Of a stretch of DNA of 64,000 bases, positions 54,533 through 62,777 are shown piece after piece; the stretch's first letter is position 1, and each line of letters opens with the position of its first letter. Made by a program: the position numbers and the translations under genes. The stretch is from RHKX01 sp963823565 (lineage in GTDB: Bacteria; Actinomycetota; Thermoleophilia; Solirubrobacterales; 70-9), in assembly GCA_963823565.1 (NCBI GenBank), contig CAWGLR010000003.1:1178001-1242000 (forward strand), given 5' to 3'. Under the pieces are notes generated by a model. The model did not search any database and was not told where the DNA came from. It was given only the letters and a program-made list of their open reading frames with translations.

Positions 54533-55390
54533 ATGTCGTTCGCTGAGACCGCCCTCCTCGGGGCGCTCGCGGGCTTCACGATCTACCTCGGGCTGCCCGT
54601 CGCTCGCCTTCGGCTGCTCAGCTCGCGGGCCCGCGTCGCGCTGGCGATGTTCTCGGTCGGGGTCCTCGTCTTCCTGCTGGTCGACGTCCTCGGCCACGGC
54701 TACGAGCTCGCCGAGCACGCGACCGAGGAGTGGGGCGAGGGCGAGGGCAGCTTCGGGGAGGCCGGCGGCTATGCGCTGCTGCTGATCGGCGGCTTCGCCG
54801 CCGGAAGCGCGGGGCTCGCGATCATCGAGCGGATGCTCACTCCGCGGTCGCCGCTGCCGCCGGTCGCGGGCGGATCCGTCGAGGCCCTGGCGCCGGCCGA
54901 CGAGGCGCGGCTGCAGTCGAGGATGGACGACGCCAGGAAGCGGGCCCTGGCCACGGGCCTGATGATCGCCCTCGCGATCGGGATCCACAACTTCGCCGAG
55001 GGACTCGCGATCGGGGTCTCGGCGGGCACCGGCGAGATCAGCCTCGCGACGGTGCTGATCATCGGGTTCGCGCTGCACAACGCGACCGAGGGCTTCGGGA
55101 TCGTCGGGCCGCTGGGCGACGTGACTCCGTCGTGGCGCTGGCTGGCGCTCGCGGGCCTGATCGGCGGCGCTCCGGTCTTCCTCGGTGCGATGCTCGGATA
55201 CAACGTCACCTCGGAGCCCCTGGAACTCGCGTTCTACGCGGTCGCCGGCGGCGCGATCCTCTACGTGATCGGCGAGATCTGGCACGGGATGCGGCGCTTC
55301 GGCTACCGCGAGCTCGGGCTGATCATGCTCACCTCCGGCTTCGCGGCGGGCGTCCTGACCGACTTCGTCGTCGCCTACGGCGGCGGCTAG
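54533..55390 (+). CDS. ZIP-family divalent metal transporter
   Basis: 285 residues, eight predicted transmembrane segments with a short cytosolic loop (about 112-142) between helices 3 and 4. The metal-binding helix-4 motif HNFAEGLAIG and helix-5 HNATEGFGI are intact, and EIWHGM lies in a later helix. ZIP proteins import zinc, iron or manganese. GGAGG at 54524 fixes ATG 54533. An upstream palindrome suggests metal-dependent repression. Its TAG shares CTAG with the convergent clpP. Confidence 0.9.
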   Translation: MSFAETALLGALAGFTIYLGLPVARLRLLSSRARVALAMFSVGVLVFLLVDVLGHGYELAEHATEEWGEGEGSFGEAGGYALLLIGGFAAGSAGLAIIERMLTPRSPLPPVAGGSVEALAPADEARLQSRMDDARKRALATGLMIALAIGIHNFAEGLAIGVSAGTGEISLATVLIIGFALHNATEGFGIVGPLGDVTPSWRWLALAGLIGGAPVFLGAMLGYNVTSEPLELAFYAVAGGAILYVIGEIWHGMRRFGYRELGLIMLTSGFAAGVLTDFVVAYGGG

Positions 55391-56004
55391 CCTGCTCCGA
55401 ACCCGGTCGGCGTCCGCGTCACCTCGCGCGACTCCATGATCCGGTCGATCAGGCCGTACTCCGCCGCCTGATCGGCGGTGAAGAAGCGGTCGCGGTCCAT
55501 ATCGTCGTGGACCTGCCCGACCTCCACGCCCGTGTGCTCGGCGTAGATCCGGTCGATCCGCTCGCGGGTCTCGATCGCCTCGCGGGCGTGGATCTCGATG
55601 TCGCTGGCCTGGCCCTGGAAGCCGCCCGAGGGCTGATGGATCAGGATGCGGGCATTGGGCAGGGCCATCCGCTTCCCCGCGGCGCCGCCCGCTAGGAGGA
55701 GCGAGCCCATCGACATCGCGATTCCGAAGCAGATCGTCTGCACGTCGCAGCGGATGAACTGCATCGTGTCGTAGATCGCGAGGCCGGCATAGACGGAGCC
55801 GCCGGGGGAGTTGATGTACATCGAGACGTCCTTGTCGGGGTCCTCGGACTCGAGGTGGATGAGCTGGGCGACGATCAGGTTCGCGATGTCGTCGTCGACT
55901 GCTTGTCCGAGGATCACGATCCGCTCCGAGAGCAGCCGCGAGTAGATGTCGAAGGAGCGCTCGCCGCGCGCCGACTGCTCGATGACCATGGGAACCATTG
56001 GCAT
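55387..56004 (-). CDS. clpP: ATP-dependent Clp protease proteolytic subunit
   Basis: 205 residues. ClpP forms the barrel protease with ClpX/ClpC. The triad is S98 (GIAMSMGS), H123 (ILIHQPSGG) and D172 (DRDRFF). Handle residues and SPGGSVYAGLAIYD are standard. ATG 56004 is chosen because AAGGAG at 56010-56015 is correctly spaced. The longer frame from 56049 would overlap an ArsR-type operator and adds 15 atypical residues. In actinobacteria clpP usually comes as a tandem pair with clpX nearby; here it stands alone, divergent from an SRPBCC-ArsR pair. Confidence 0.94.
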   Translation of the reverse strand: MPMVPMVIEQSARGERSFDIYSRLLSERIVILGQAVDDDIANLIVAQLIHLESEDPDKDVSMYINSPGGSVYAGLAIYDTMQFIRCDVQTICFGIAMSMGSLLLAGGAAGKRMALPNARILIHQPSGGFQGQASDIEIHAREAIETRERIDRIYAEHTGVEVGQVHDDMDRDRFFTADQAAEYGLIDRIMESREVTRTPTGFGAG

Positions 56005-56023
56005 GGGGACTCCTTCGGGTCGT

Positions 56024-56110
56024 GCAACCGCCTGGTTGCTTTCATTCACTAACGCAACCTAGCGGTTGCATATTCCGGCGGCAGGCTATCATGCGCAACT
56101 GGCGGGTTGC
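56024..56110. promoter_or_regulatory. Three ArsR-type operators in the clpP / SRPBCC divergent region
   Basis: GCAACC-N4-GGTTGC occurs at 56024-56039 and 56054-56069, and GCAACT-N4-GGTTGC at 56095-56110. The second covers the -35 (TTGCAT at 56066) of a plus-strand promoter with -10 TATCAT at 56087. The third covers its start site. The first lies in the clpP leader. The adjoining arsR gene is the obvious ligand candidate. Confidence 0.75.
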
Positions 56111-56138
56111 ATTGGCCACCGAGGAAGCGAGGGACGAG

Positions 56139-56564
56139 ATGGAACCAGGCGTGGAGGAGCTCGATCTCGAGATCGGCGACCAGGTCCGGCGCGAGGTCGA
56201 CCTCGGCGTCGACGGAGAGCGCGCCTGGGAGGCGATCAGCGACGCCGGCATGCTCGAGCGATGGCTCGCCGAGGAGGCCGACTTCGAGCCCGCGGAGGGC
56301 GCGCCGGCGAGGTTCACGGTCGACGGCGAGGTGCGTCCCGGCCGGGTCGAGCACGTGATCGAGGGCCGCGAGCTCGCCTTCAGCTGGGAGCGCGAGCCCG
56401 GCGACGAGAGCATCGTCCGCTTCGAGCTCGTCCCCTGCGTCAGCGGCACCCGGCTGATCGTGACCGAGACCCGCCTGCGCCCGGGGTCGCCGACAATGCT
56501 CGCCGCGTCGTGGCGCCCGGCCCTCGTCCGCCTCGCCGCGACCCGGAGCCTCGCCGTCGCCTGA
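56139..56564 (+). CDS. SRPBCC (AHSA1-like) domain protein
   Basis: 141 residues. The START-like helix-grip fold is recognisable: VRREVDLGVDGERAWEAISD (first strand and helix), AGMLERWLAEEADFEPAEG, then alternating strands with GRELAFSWEREPGDESIVRF and GTRLIVTETRL, and a closing helix. Such proteins bind hydrophobic ligands, and many sit next to an ArsR regulator as here (4 nt apart). ATG 56139 with GAGGGA at 56129 is preferred; the earlier in-frame ATG 56091 lies inside the -10 and an operator. The ligand is unknown. Confidence 0.82.
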   Translation: MEPGVEELDLEIGDQVRREVDLGVDGERAWEAISDAGMLERWLAEEADFEPAEGAPARFTVDGEVRPGRVEHVIEGRELAFSWEREPGDESIVRFELVPCVSGTRLIVTETRLRPGSPTMLAASWRPALVRLAATRSLAVA

Positions 56565-56568
56565 GGCC

Positions 56569-56874
56569 ATGCCCGCCGACGCCGTCTTCGCCGCGCTGGC
56601 CGACCCCACGCGGCGCGCGCTCGTCGAGACGCTGGCCGCGTCGCCGGCGACGGCGACCGTGCTCGCCAAGGACCTGCCGATGAGCCGGCAGGCGGTCGCC
56701 AAGCACCTGGCGATGCTGGCGTCGGCGGACCTCGTCGCCTCCGAGCGCCGCGGGCGCGAGACGCGCTACACGCTGCGGCCGGAGCCGCTGCGCGAGGTCT
56801 CGCGCTGGGTCGATCGCGTCGGCGACGAATGGGCGGACCGGCTCGCGCGGCTCGAGCGAGCGGTCGAGCGCTAG
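56569..56874 (+). CDS. ArsR-family transcriptional regulator
   Basis: 101 residues. A winged helix-turn-helix of the ArsR/SmtB class: FAALADPTRRALVETLAASPAT, then LAKDLPMSRQAVAKHLAMLASADLVASERRGRETRYTL, including the recognition helix SRQAVAKHL. No cysteine is present at all, so it is not a thiol metal sensor. It belongs to the SRPBCC-coupled group, which probably senses via its partner or an organic ligand. It most likely binds the GCAACC/GGTTGC operators upstream of its own operon. Its stop shares CTAG with the convergent SDR. Confidence 0.9.
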   Translation: MPADAVFAALADPTRRALVETLAASPATATVLAKDLPMSRQAVAKHLAMLASADLVASERRGRETRYTLRPEPLREVSRWVDRVGDEWADRLARLERAVER

Positions 56875-57833
56875 GCCCGGGCGACCGCGGACGGACGGTC
56901 CAGGGGCCCGAAGCCGACGCCGGTCAGCTCTTCCGACGCCGCCCAGAGGCGCGCGGCGACCTCGCCGTCGGCGGCCCGGCCGCTGCGGCCGACCCGCTTG
57001 GGGTGCCCGCGCTGCTCGCCGATGCCATCGGGCCCGTAGTAGTCGTCGCCCTCGACCCCCGGCGCGGTGGCCGCATAGAGAACCGGCAGCGCTCCCATCG
57101 CGTCGCTCTGCGCGAACAGGAGGTTCCCGACGCGCATCAGCGGCTTCGCGACGATGCCGAGGGTTCCGATCCCGGGGCCGTTGGTCTGCAGGCTCGTGCT
57201 CGCGTAGCCGGGATGCGCGGCGGCCGCGACGAGCTTCGTGCCGGCCGCCTCGGCGCGGCGCGCCAGCTCGAGCGTGAAGAGCAGGTTGGCGAGCTTCGAT
57301 CGCCCGTATGCCGGCCAGCGCGAGTAGCCCCGCTCCCAGTTGAGGTCGTCGAAGTCGATCGAGCCGGCACGGTGGGCGATGCTGGCGACGTTGACGACCC
57401 GGGGGGCCGGGGCCGCGAGCAGCTTCTCGATCAGCCGCCCGGTCAGCGCGAAGTGGCCGAGGTGGTTGGTCCCGAACTGGAGCTCGAACCCATCCGCGGT
57501 CTCGCGGCGCGGCGGCGCCATCACCCCGGCGTTGTTGACGAGCAGGTCGAGCGGCGCGGGCCGGGCTACGACCGCCTCGGCGGCCCGCTCGACGGTGGCG
57601 AGGTCGGCGAGGTCGAGGTCGAGGGCCTCGACGTCCGCTCCCGGCACCTCCTCGGCGATCCTCTCCAGCGCGCGCTCGCATCGGGCCGCGTCGCGGCAGC
57701 CGAGCAGCACCGTGGCGCCGGCCGCGGCCAGCGCCCTCGCGGTCTGCAGCCCGAGGCCGCTGTTGCCGCCCGTGACCAGGGCCGTGCGGCCGCTCTGGTC
57801 TGGGATGTCCTCCGTCGTCCATTTCTCGGCCAT
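56871..57833 (-). CDS. Short-chain dehydrogenase/reductase
   Basis: 320 residues, classical-type SDR. Cofactor loop TGGNSGLG is at 21-28, followed by NNAGVMAPP. The catalytic Ser is in VNVASIAHR and Tyr/Lys in AYGRSK. The C-terminal extension and lack of acidic residue after beta-2 (GCRDAAR) suggest NADP preference, as in retinol-dehydrogenase or protochlorophyllide-reductase-like SDRs. The physiological substrate is unknown. It is divergent from the aminotransferase gene and tail-to-tail with arsR. Confidence 0.88.
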   Translation of the reverse strand: MAEKWTTEDIPDQSGRTALVTGGNSGLGLQTARALAAAGATVLLGCRDAARCERALERIAEEVPGADVEALDLDLADLATVERAAEAVVARPAPLDLLVNNAGVMAPPRRETADGFELQFGTNHLGHFALTGRLIEKLLAAPAPRVVNVASIAHRAGSIDFDDLNWERGYSRWPAYGRSKLANLLFTLELARRAEAAGTKLVAAAAHPGYASTSLQTNGPGIGTLGIVAKPLMRVGNLLFAQSDAMGALPVLYAATAPGVEGDDYYGPDGIGEQRGHPKRVGRSGRAADGEVAARLWAASEELTGVGFGPLDRPSAVARA

Positions 57834-57943
57834 GGTGGCTCCTGCCTCGCGGGCCTCTCAGGCTACGCAGTCGCCGCTGCGGCCCCGGTTCCCCCCGATA
57901 CCCTGCGAGGCCGCCGGAACCGACCCGAAAGGACCCTGACCAG

Positions 57944-59113
57944 TTGGCCCTGACCGACCCATCGAAGCGGCTGGAGGCGATCCCGCCGTACATGTTCGCC
58001 GAGCTCGAGCGCAAGGTCGCCGACAAGCGGAAGGCCGGCATCGACGTGATCAGCCTCGGCATCGGCGATCCCGACCAGCCGACGTACGACCACGTCGTCG
58101 AGGCGATGCAGGAGGCCGTCGCGGTCAACGGCAACCAGAAGTACCCGTCGAACCGCGGGCGAGAGGAGTTCCGGCAGGCGTTCAGCCGGTTCTACCGGGA
58201 GCGCTTCGGGGTCGAGATCGATCCCGACGGCGAGGTGATCCCGGCGATCGGCGCCAAGGAATGCATCTACAACCTCTGCTTCGCCTTCCTCGACCCGGGA
58301 GATGCCGCCCTCGCCTCCGACCCCGGATATCCCGTCTACACCGGCGGACCGATCCTCGCCGGCGCCGAGCCGGTCGTGCTGCCGCTGGTGCCGGAGCTCG
58401 GCTTCGCCCCTGACCTCGACGCGATCGACCCCGATGACCTGCGCCGGGCGCGGCTGCTCTTCCTCAACTACCCGAACAATCCGACGGGCGCGACGGCGCC
58501 GGACGGCCTCTTCGAGCGCGTCGTCGAGCTTGCGCGCGAGCACGAGATCCTCGTCGTCCACGACAACGCCTATTCGGAGACGACGTACGACGGGTACGTC
58601 GCGCCGAGCTTCCTCGCCACTCCCGGCGCGAAAGAGGTCGGCGTTGAGGTCTTCAGCCTGTCGAAGGGCTTCAACATGACTGGCTGGCGCTGCGCCGCGA
58701 TCCTCGGCAACGCCGGCGCGATCTCGACCTACTGGCGGCTGAAGACGAACGTCGACTCGGGCCTGTTCGAGGCGGTGCAACTTGCCGGCGTCGCCGCCCT
58801 GGAGGGGCCGCGCGAGCCGCTCGAGGAGATGAACGCGCTCTACGCCCGCCGCCGCGACCTCGTCGTCGGCGCCCTCCGCGAGATCGGCGTCGAGGTCGAG
58901 TCCCCGAAGGGGACGATCTACATTTGGGCGCCGGTGCCGGAGGGCTACGACTCGACCTCGTTCTGCGAGCACGTGCTCGAGGAGGCGGCCGTCGTCATCT
59001 CGCCCGGGTCGATGTACGGACCGAGCGGCGAGGGCTTCTTCAGGATCTCGCTGACGACGCCCGACGAGCGGCTGACCGAGGCCGTCGAGCGAATGCGCGA
59101 ACATCTGTCCTAG
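57944..59113 (+). CDS. dapL: LL-diaminopimelate aminotransferase-like class I aminotransferase
   Basis: 389 residues from TTG. PLP fold type I; the Schiff-base lysine is K241 in SLSKGFNMTGWRC. The N-terminal RLEAIPPYMFAELERKVAD and GIGDPDQPTYDHVVEAM match the DapL/AlaT-like group, and NYPNNPTGA and DNAYSETTYDG are typical. DapL converts tetrahydrodipicolinate directly to LL-DAP. A TACCCT -10 (57899) and AAAGGA (57928) precede the start. With dapA, dapB and the dapF homologue in this window it completes a short DAP route. A general aminotransferase role cannot be excluded. Confidence 0.8.
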   Translation: MALTDPSKRLEAIPPYMFAELERKVADKRKAGIDVISLGIGDPDQPTYDHVVEAMQEAVAVNGNQKYPSNRGREEFRQAFSRFYRERFGVEIDPDGEVIPAIGAKECIYNLCFAFLDPGDAALASDPGYPVYTGGPILAGAEPVVLPLVPELGFAPDLDAIDPDDLRRARLLFLNYPNNPTGATAPDGLFERVVELAREHEILVVHDNAYSETTYDGYVAPSFLATPGAKEVGVEVFSLSKGFNMTGWRCAAILGNAGAISTYWRLKTNVDSGLFEAVQLAGVAALEGPREPLEEMNALYARRRDLVVGALREIGVEVESPKGTIYIWAPVPEGYDSTSFCEHVLEEAAVVISPGSMYGPSGEGFFRISLTTPDERLTEAVERMREHLS

Positions 59114-60460
59114 ATGGCCACAAACCCGGTCCGATACGTGCTGGTCGGCGAGAAGCACCTCGCCTACCGCGCGGTAGGCTCCGGCACGCGCGACCTGACG
59201 ATCGTCCTCCCGACCCTGGGGACGATCGAGCTCCTCGGCGAGCAGCCGGCGCGGCGCCTGATCGAAGGTATGGCCGACCACTTCCGGGTGATCTCCTTCG
59301 ATCGCCGCGGCAGCGGGCTCTCCGACCCCGCTGAGGAGCCGGCGACGCTGGAGGAGCAGATGGACGACGTGGTAGCTGTCCTCGACGCCTGCGCGTCGGG
59401 TCAGACCGTCATCAGCTCCGAGGCCGAGGGGGCGATGATGGCCGTGATGTTCGCGGCCAGCCACCCCGAGCGGGTCAGCCACCTGGTCCTCACCCATCCG
59501 ATGGCACGGATGACGAGCGCCCCGGGCTACGACTGGACATGGGAGAGCCCGGAGGTTCGCGAGCGCGACTTCACCAACCGCCTCCTCGCCCACTGGGGAA
59601 CGGGCGAGAACGCCGTCTTCGCGTCGCCGGTGATGGCCGCCCGCGATCCGGACTTCGCGCGCTGGTGGGGGCGTTGGGAGCGCATCTCCTCGTCTCCGGG
59701 AACGATCCGCAAGCGCATGGACCTGATGGCGCACATCGACGTCCGCGAGATCCTCCCCCAGGTCCAGGCGCCGACGCTGATCATCGACCGCCCCGACGCG
59801 CCGGCGATGAACTCCAAGCACGCCGAGTACTTCGCCGAGCACATCCCCAACGCGACCCTGGCCCGCCTCGCCGGACGCGACTCGATCTCATTCGGCGATG
59901 GGATGGACGCCTGGATCGAGGCGGTCCTCGATTTCTGCGGGAGCACCCACGCGTCCGCCCGGCGCTCGGAGCGGACGCTTGCAACGGTGCTCTTCACCGA
60001 CATCGTCGGCTCGACCTCGCGGGCGGCGGAGCTCGGAGACCGGCGCTGGCGCGAGACGCTCGAGCAGCACGATCGGCTGACCCGCGACCTGGTCGACCGC
60101 TACGGCGGCAGGCCGATCAAGTCGACGGGCGACGGCTTCCTCGCGACCTTCGATGGGCCGGCGCGGGCCGTGCGCTGCGCGGCGACCCTGACCGAGCGGG
60201 TCGACGACCTCGGGATCCAGCTCCGCGCCGGCCTCCACGCCGGCGAGGTCGAGCTGATCGGCGCCGACGTCGGCGGCATGGCGGTCCACATCGGTGCGCG
60301 GATCGGCGCCCTCGGCGGGCCCGGCGAGGTCCTCGCCTCCTCGACGGTGCGCGACCTCGTGGTCGGGTCGGGCATCGAGTTCGCCGAGCGCGGGGAGAAG
60401 GAGCTGAAGGGGGTCCCCGGCGAGTGGCGGATCTTCAGCGTGTCCGGCACCGGGGAATAG
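59114..60460 (+). CDS. Alpha/beta-hydrolase-like sensor fused to class III adenylyl/guanylyl cyclase
   Basis: 448 residues in two parts. Residues 1-275 have the alpha/beta hydrolase layout (SFDRRGSGLSD, HPERVSHLVL). The nucleophile elbow reads SSEAEGAMM, with Ala104 where the Ser should be, and the catalytic His position is Ser257 (GRDSISFGD), so it is probably a non-catalytic ligand sensor. Residues 285-448 are a class III cyclase domain: metal Asp D296 (FTDIVGST) and D340 (STGDGF), R396 in AVHIGARIG, with His in place of the usual Asn. The ATG abuts the dapL stop. Confidence 0.88.
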   Translation: MATNPVRYVLVGEKHLAYRAVGSGTRDLTIVLPTLGTIELLGEQPARRLIEGMADHFRVISFDRRGSGLSDPAEEPATLEEQMDDVVAVLDACASGQTVISSEAEGAMMAVMFAASHPERVSHLVLTHPMARMTSAPGYDWTWESPEVRERDFTNRLLAHWGTGENAVFASPVMAARDPDFARWWGRWERISSSPGTIRKRMDLMAHIDVREILPQVQAPTLIIDRPDAPAMNSKHAEYFAEHIPNATLARLAGRDSISFGDGMDAWIEAVLDFCGSTHASARRSERTLATVLFTDIVGSTSRAAELGDRRWRETLEQHDRLTRDLVDRYGGRPIKSTGDGFLATFDGPARAVRCAATLTERVDDLGIQLRAGLHAGEVELIGADVGGMAVHIGARIGALGGPGEVLASSTVRDLVVGSGIEFAERGEKELKGVPGEWRIFSVSGTGE

Positions 60461-60470
60461 GGTGTCGGGC

Positions 60471-61841
60471 ATGAGCCCCGCTAACGCAGACCTCCCTTCC
60501 CGATACGGCAGCCGCTTCTTCGTCGAGGGCGCCCCCGACGTTCGCTTCCCCCAGCAGGGGATGCCGGCCGAGGACGCCTACGACCTGATCGCCGAAGAGA
60601 TGGCGGTCGACGGCGATCCCTCCCGCAACCTGGCGACGTTCGTGACGACGTGGATGGAGCCCGAGGCACAGCGGGTCGTCAGCGAGAACTCCCACCGCAA
60701 CTTCATCGACCACGCCGAGTATCCGCGGACCGCCGAGATCGAGCAGCGCTGCATCCGGATGATCGGCGACCTGTTCAACGTCCCCGGTGAGGTCCGGGGC
60801 GCGCGCACGCAGGGGTCCTCGGAGGCGATCATGCTCGGCGGGCTGGCCGCCAAGTGGCGCTGGCGGAAGCGGCGCGAGGCGGCGGGGAAGGACACCGCCC
60901 GCCCCAACCTCGTCTACGGCCGCGACGTGCACGTCGTCTGGGACAAGCTCTGCCGCTACTTCGACATCGAGCCGAAGACCATCCCGATGTCGAAGGACCG
61001 GTTCACGATCGGCCCCGACGACGTCGAGCCGCTGATCGACGAGAACACGATCGCCGTCGTCGGCGTCCTCGGCACCACCTTCACCGGCGAGTCCGACGAC
61101 ATCGCCGGCATCGACGAGCTGCTGGGTCGGCTGAAGGAGGAGAAGGGGCTGGAAGTGCCGATGCACGTCGACGCGGCCAGCGGCGGATTCGTCTGGCCGT
61201 TCCTGCACCCCGAACGGTCGTGGGACTTCCGGCTCGAGTCGGTGCGCTCCATCAACGTCTCCGGTCACAAGTTCGGGATGGTCTATCCCGGCGTCGGCTG
61301 GCTGATCTTCCGCGAGCCCGACGACCTGCCCGACGACCTCGTCTTCTACGAGAACTACCTCGGCGAGACCGATGCGACGTTCACGCTGAACTTCTCGACC
61401 GGCTCGGCGATGGTGCTCGCCCAGTACTACAACCTCTGCCGCTTCGGGCGCGAGGGATATACCGAGATCATCCGGGCGATGGAGCGCAACAGCCAGTTCC
61501 TCGGCGACGGGATCGCTGAGACCGGCCGCTTCGAGCCGGTCGGCTCCGCCCCCCGGCTGCCGCTCGTCTGCTTCCGTCTCCGTGACCGCGACGCCGGCTT
61601 CGACGAGTTCGACGTCGCTTCGCAGCTCGCCTCCGAGCGCGGCTGGATGGTCCCGGCCTACACGCTGCCGCCGGATGCCGAGGAGGTCATCGTGATGCGG
61701 GCGCTGGTCAAGGAGAACGTCGGCCACGCCGCCGCGCAGCTATTGGTCGAGGACCTCCACAAGGCGCTGAAGACGCTGGACGAGAAGGGCGGGTTCCACG
61801 GGCGCGAACACCATCGGCGCCATCGCAACCCGGGCTATTGA
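60471..61841 (+). CDS. gadB: Glutamate decarboxylase
   Basis: 456 residues, PLP-dependent group II decarboxylase producing GABA from glutamate. The family features FVTTWMEPEAQRV, the PLP-contact TQGSSEAIMLGGLA, VDAASGGFVWPF, and the Schiff-base lysine K267 in NVSGHKFGMVYPG are all present. The C-terminal HHRRHRNPGY is the short basic tail where the E. coli enzyme has its pH switch. ATG 60471 is preferred to GTG 60462. No glutamate/GABA antiporter gene lies beside it, so a role in acid resistance is not demonstrated here. Confidence 0.92.
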   Translation: MSPANADLPSRYGSRFFVEGAPDVRFPQQGMPAEDAYDLIAEEMAVDGDPSRNLATFVTTWMEPEAQRVVSENSHRNFIDHAEYPRTAEIEQRCIRMIGDLFNVPGEVRGARTQGSSEAIMLGGLAAKWRWRKRREAAGKDTARPNLVYGRDVHVVWDKLCRYFDIEPKTIPMSKDRFTIGPDDVEPLIDENTIAVVGVLGTTFTGESDDIAGIDELLGRLKEEKGLEVPMHVDAASGGFVWPFLHPERSWDFRLESVRSINVSGHKFGMVYPGVGWLIFREPDDLPDDLVFYENYLGETDATFTLNFSTGSAMVLAQYYNLCRFGREGYTEIIRAMERNSQFLGDGIAETGRFEPVGSAPRLPLVCFRLRDRDAGFDEFDVASQLASERGWMVPAYTLPPDAEEVIVMRALVKENVGHAAAQLLVEDLHKALKTLDEKGGFHGREHHRRHRNPGY

Positions 61842-61859
61842 GCTGCGGCCGCCCGGCGC

Positions 61860-62681
61860 TCAGTCGCTGATGAAGTAAAAGGGGTTGGGGAGCTTGAACG
61901 CGCGGTCGGCGTGGCCGCCGTGGAGGTCGCTCTCCTGGTCGCCGACGTTGACGACGATCCTGTAGCCCTGATCCTCCTCGATGTCGGCGCGCGTTCCCGC
62001 CTTGTAGGGCACGGTGCCCTGGGAGGTGTCGGGGTTGAGGTAGAGCTGCTTCCAGCCCTCGTATCCCGCCGCCGTCAGGTTCTGCTCGGTTCGCTCGCGG
62101 ACCATCGGAATCGCGTCGGGCCGGCCGGTGATGAAGAAGACGTCGACCCCGCGACCCTTGGCGAAGTTGAAGAGGTCGAGCGTCGGCTCGATGGCCGGGC
62201 TGTCGGCCTGGGCGACGCTGCCCGCCAGAGCCACGGTCGGCTGAACGAAGCCGGTGGCGGCGATGTCGTCGTAGTTCGACAGCGACGTCTCGTCGATGTC
62301 GAGCACCATCGCCAGCTTCGGCTTCCTGCACTGGGCCGCCGGCGTGCCGTGCTTGCGGCAGCGCTTGCGCGCCTTCGTGCGGATCCGCTTGACGTGGCGG
62401 GCCAGGTAGGCCCGCGCGCGCCCCCCGACGGTCTCCAGGTCGCTCTCGTAGTCGCCGGAGTCGTGGTAGTCGCGCAGCGCCGGCACGTAGTCGCCCGCAC
62501 CGACGGTCCCGTGGGCGCCGACCAGCGGCAGTCCGACCCCGGTCGGCCGCACCGACACCGTCGCGTCGGGACGCTGGGGGGCGCCGTCGCCGCCGGCCGC
62601 GACCGCGTAGCCGCCCGCGGCGACGGCGACGCCGGCGCCGAAGCTGGCGAGGTAGCGGGCGATCCGGCTGCGGCGGGTCAT
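61860..62681 (-). CDS. Secreted HAD-family acid phosphatase (class B type)
   Basis: 273 residues. An N-terminal signal or anchor helix (about 8-30, RYLASFGAGVAVAAGGYAVA) is followed by the phosphatase domain. The nucleophile motif is VLDIDETSLSN, then FFITGRPD (motif II) and a GDQESD motif near the end. These fit the acid phosphatase group of secreted HAD enzymes. A Lys/Arg/Cys-rich segment (RTKARKRCRKHGTPAAQCRK) before motif I is unusual and may form a disulfide loop. ATG 62681 with GAGG upstream is preferred to GTG 62699. Confidence 0.85.
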   Translation of the reverse strand: MTRRSRIARYLASFGAGVAVAAGGYAVAAGGDGAPQRPDATVSVRPTGVGLPLVGAHGTVGAGDYVPALRDYHDSGDYESDLETVGGRARAYLARHVKRIRTKARKRCRKHGTPAAQCRKPKLAMVLDIDETSLSNYDDIAATGFVQPTVALAGSVAQADSPAIEPTLDLFNFAKGRGVDVFFITGRPDAIPMVRERTEQNLTAAGYEGWKQLYLNPDTSQGTVPYKAGTRADIEEDQGYRIVVNVGDQESDLHGGHADRAFKLPNPFYFISD

Positions 62682-62764
62682 CGACGCGAATCCTCGCACG
62701 AACCCGCGTCGCCGCGCGTAGCTTCCGTGTGAAGAGAGGCGACGCGGTTCCGGCGGCGCGGCGG

Positions 62765-62770
62765 TACGCT
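62765..62770 (+). promoter_or_regulatory. Candidate -10 hexamer for the lipase-like gene
   Basis: TACGCT, 7 nt before ATG 62778; no Shine-Dalgarno. Confidence 0.4.
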
Positions 62771-62777
62771 CCAGCGG

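Noticed and set aside
56091..56138. ATG 56091 as start of the SRPBCC gene
   Set aside because: It is part of the -10 hexamer TATCAT and upstream of the expected transcript start; ATG 56139 has a Shine-Dalgarno.
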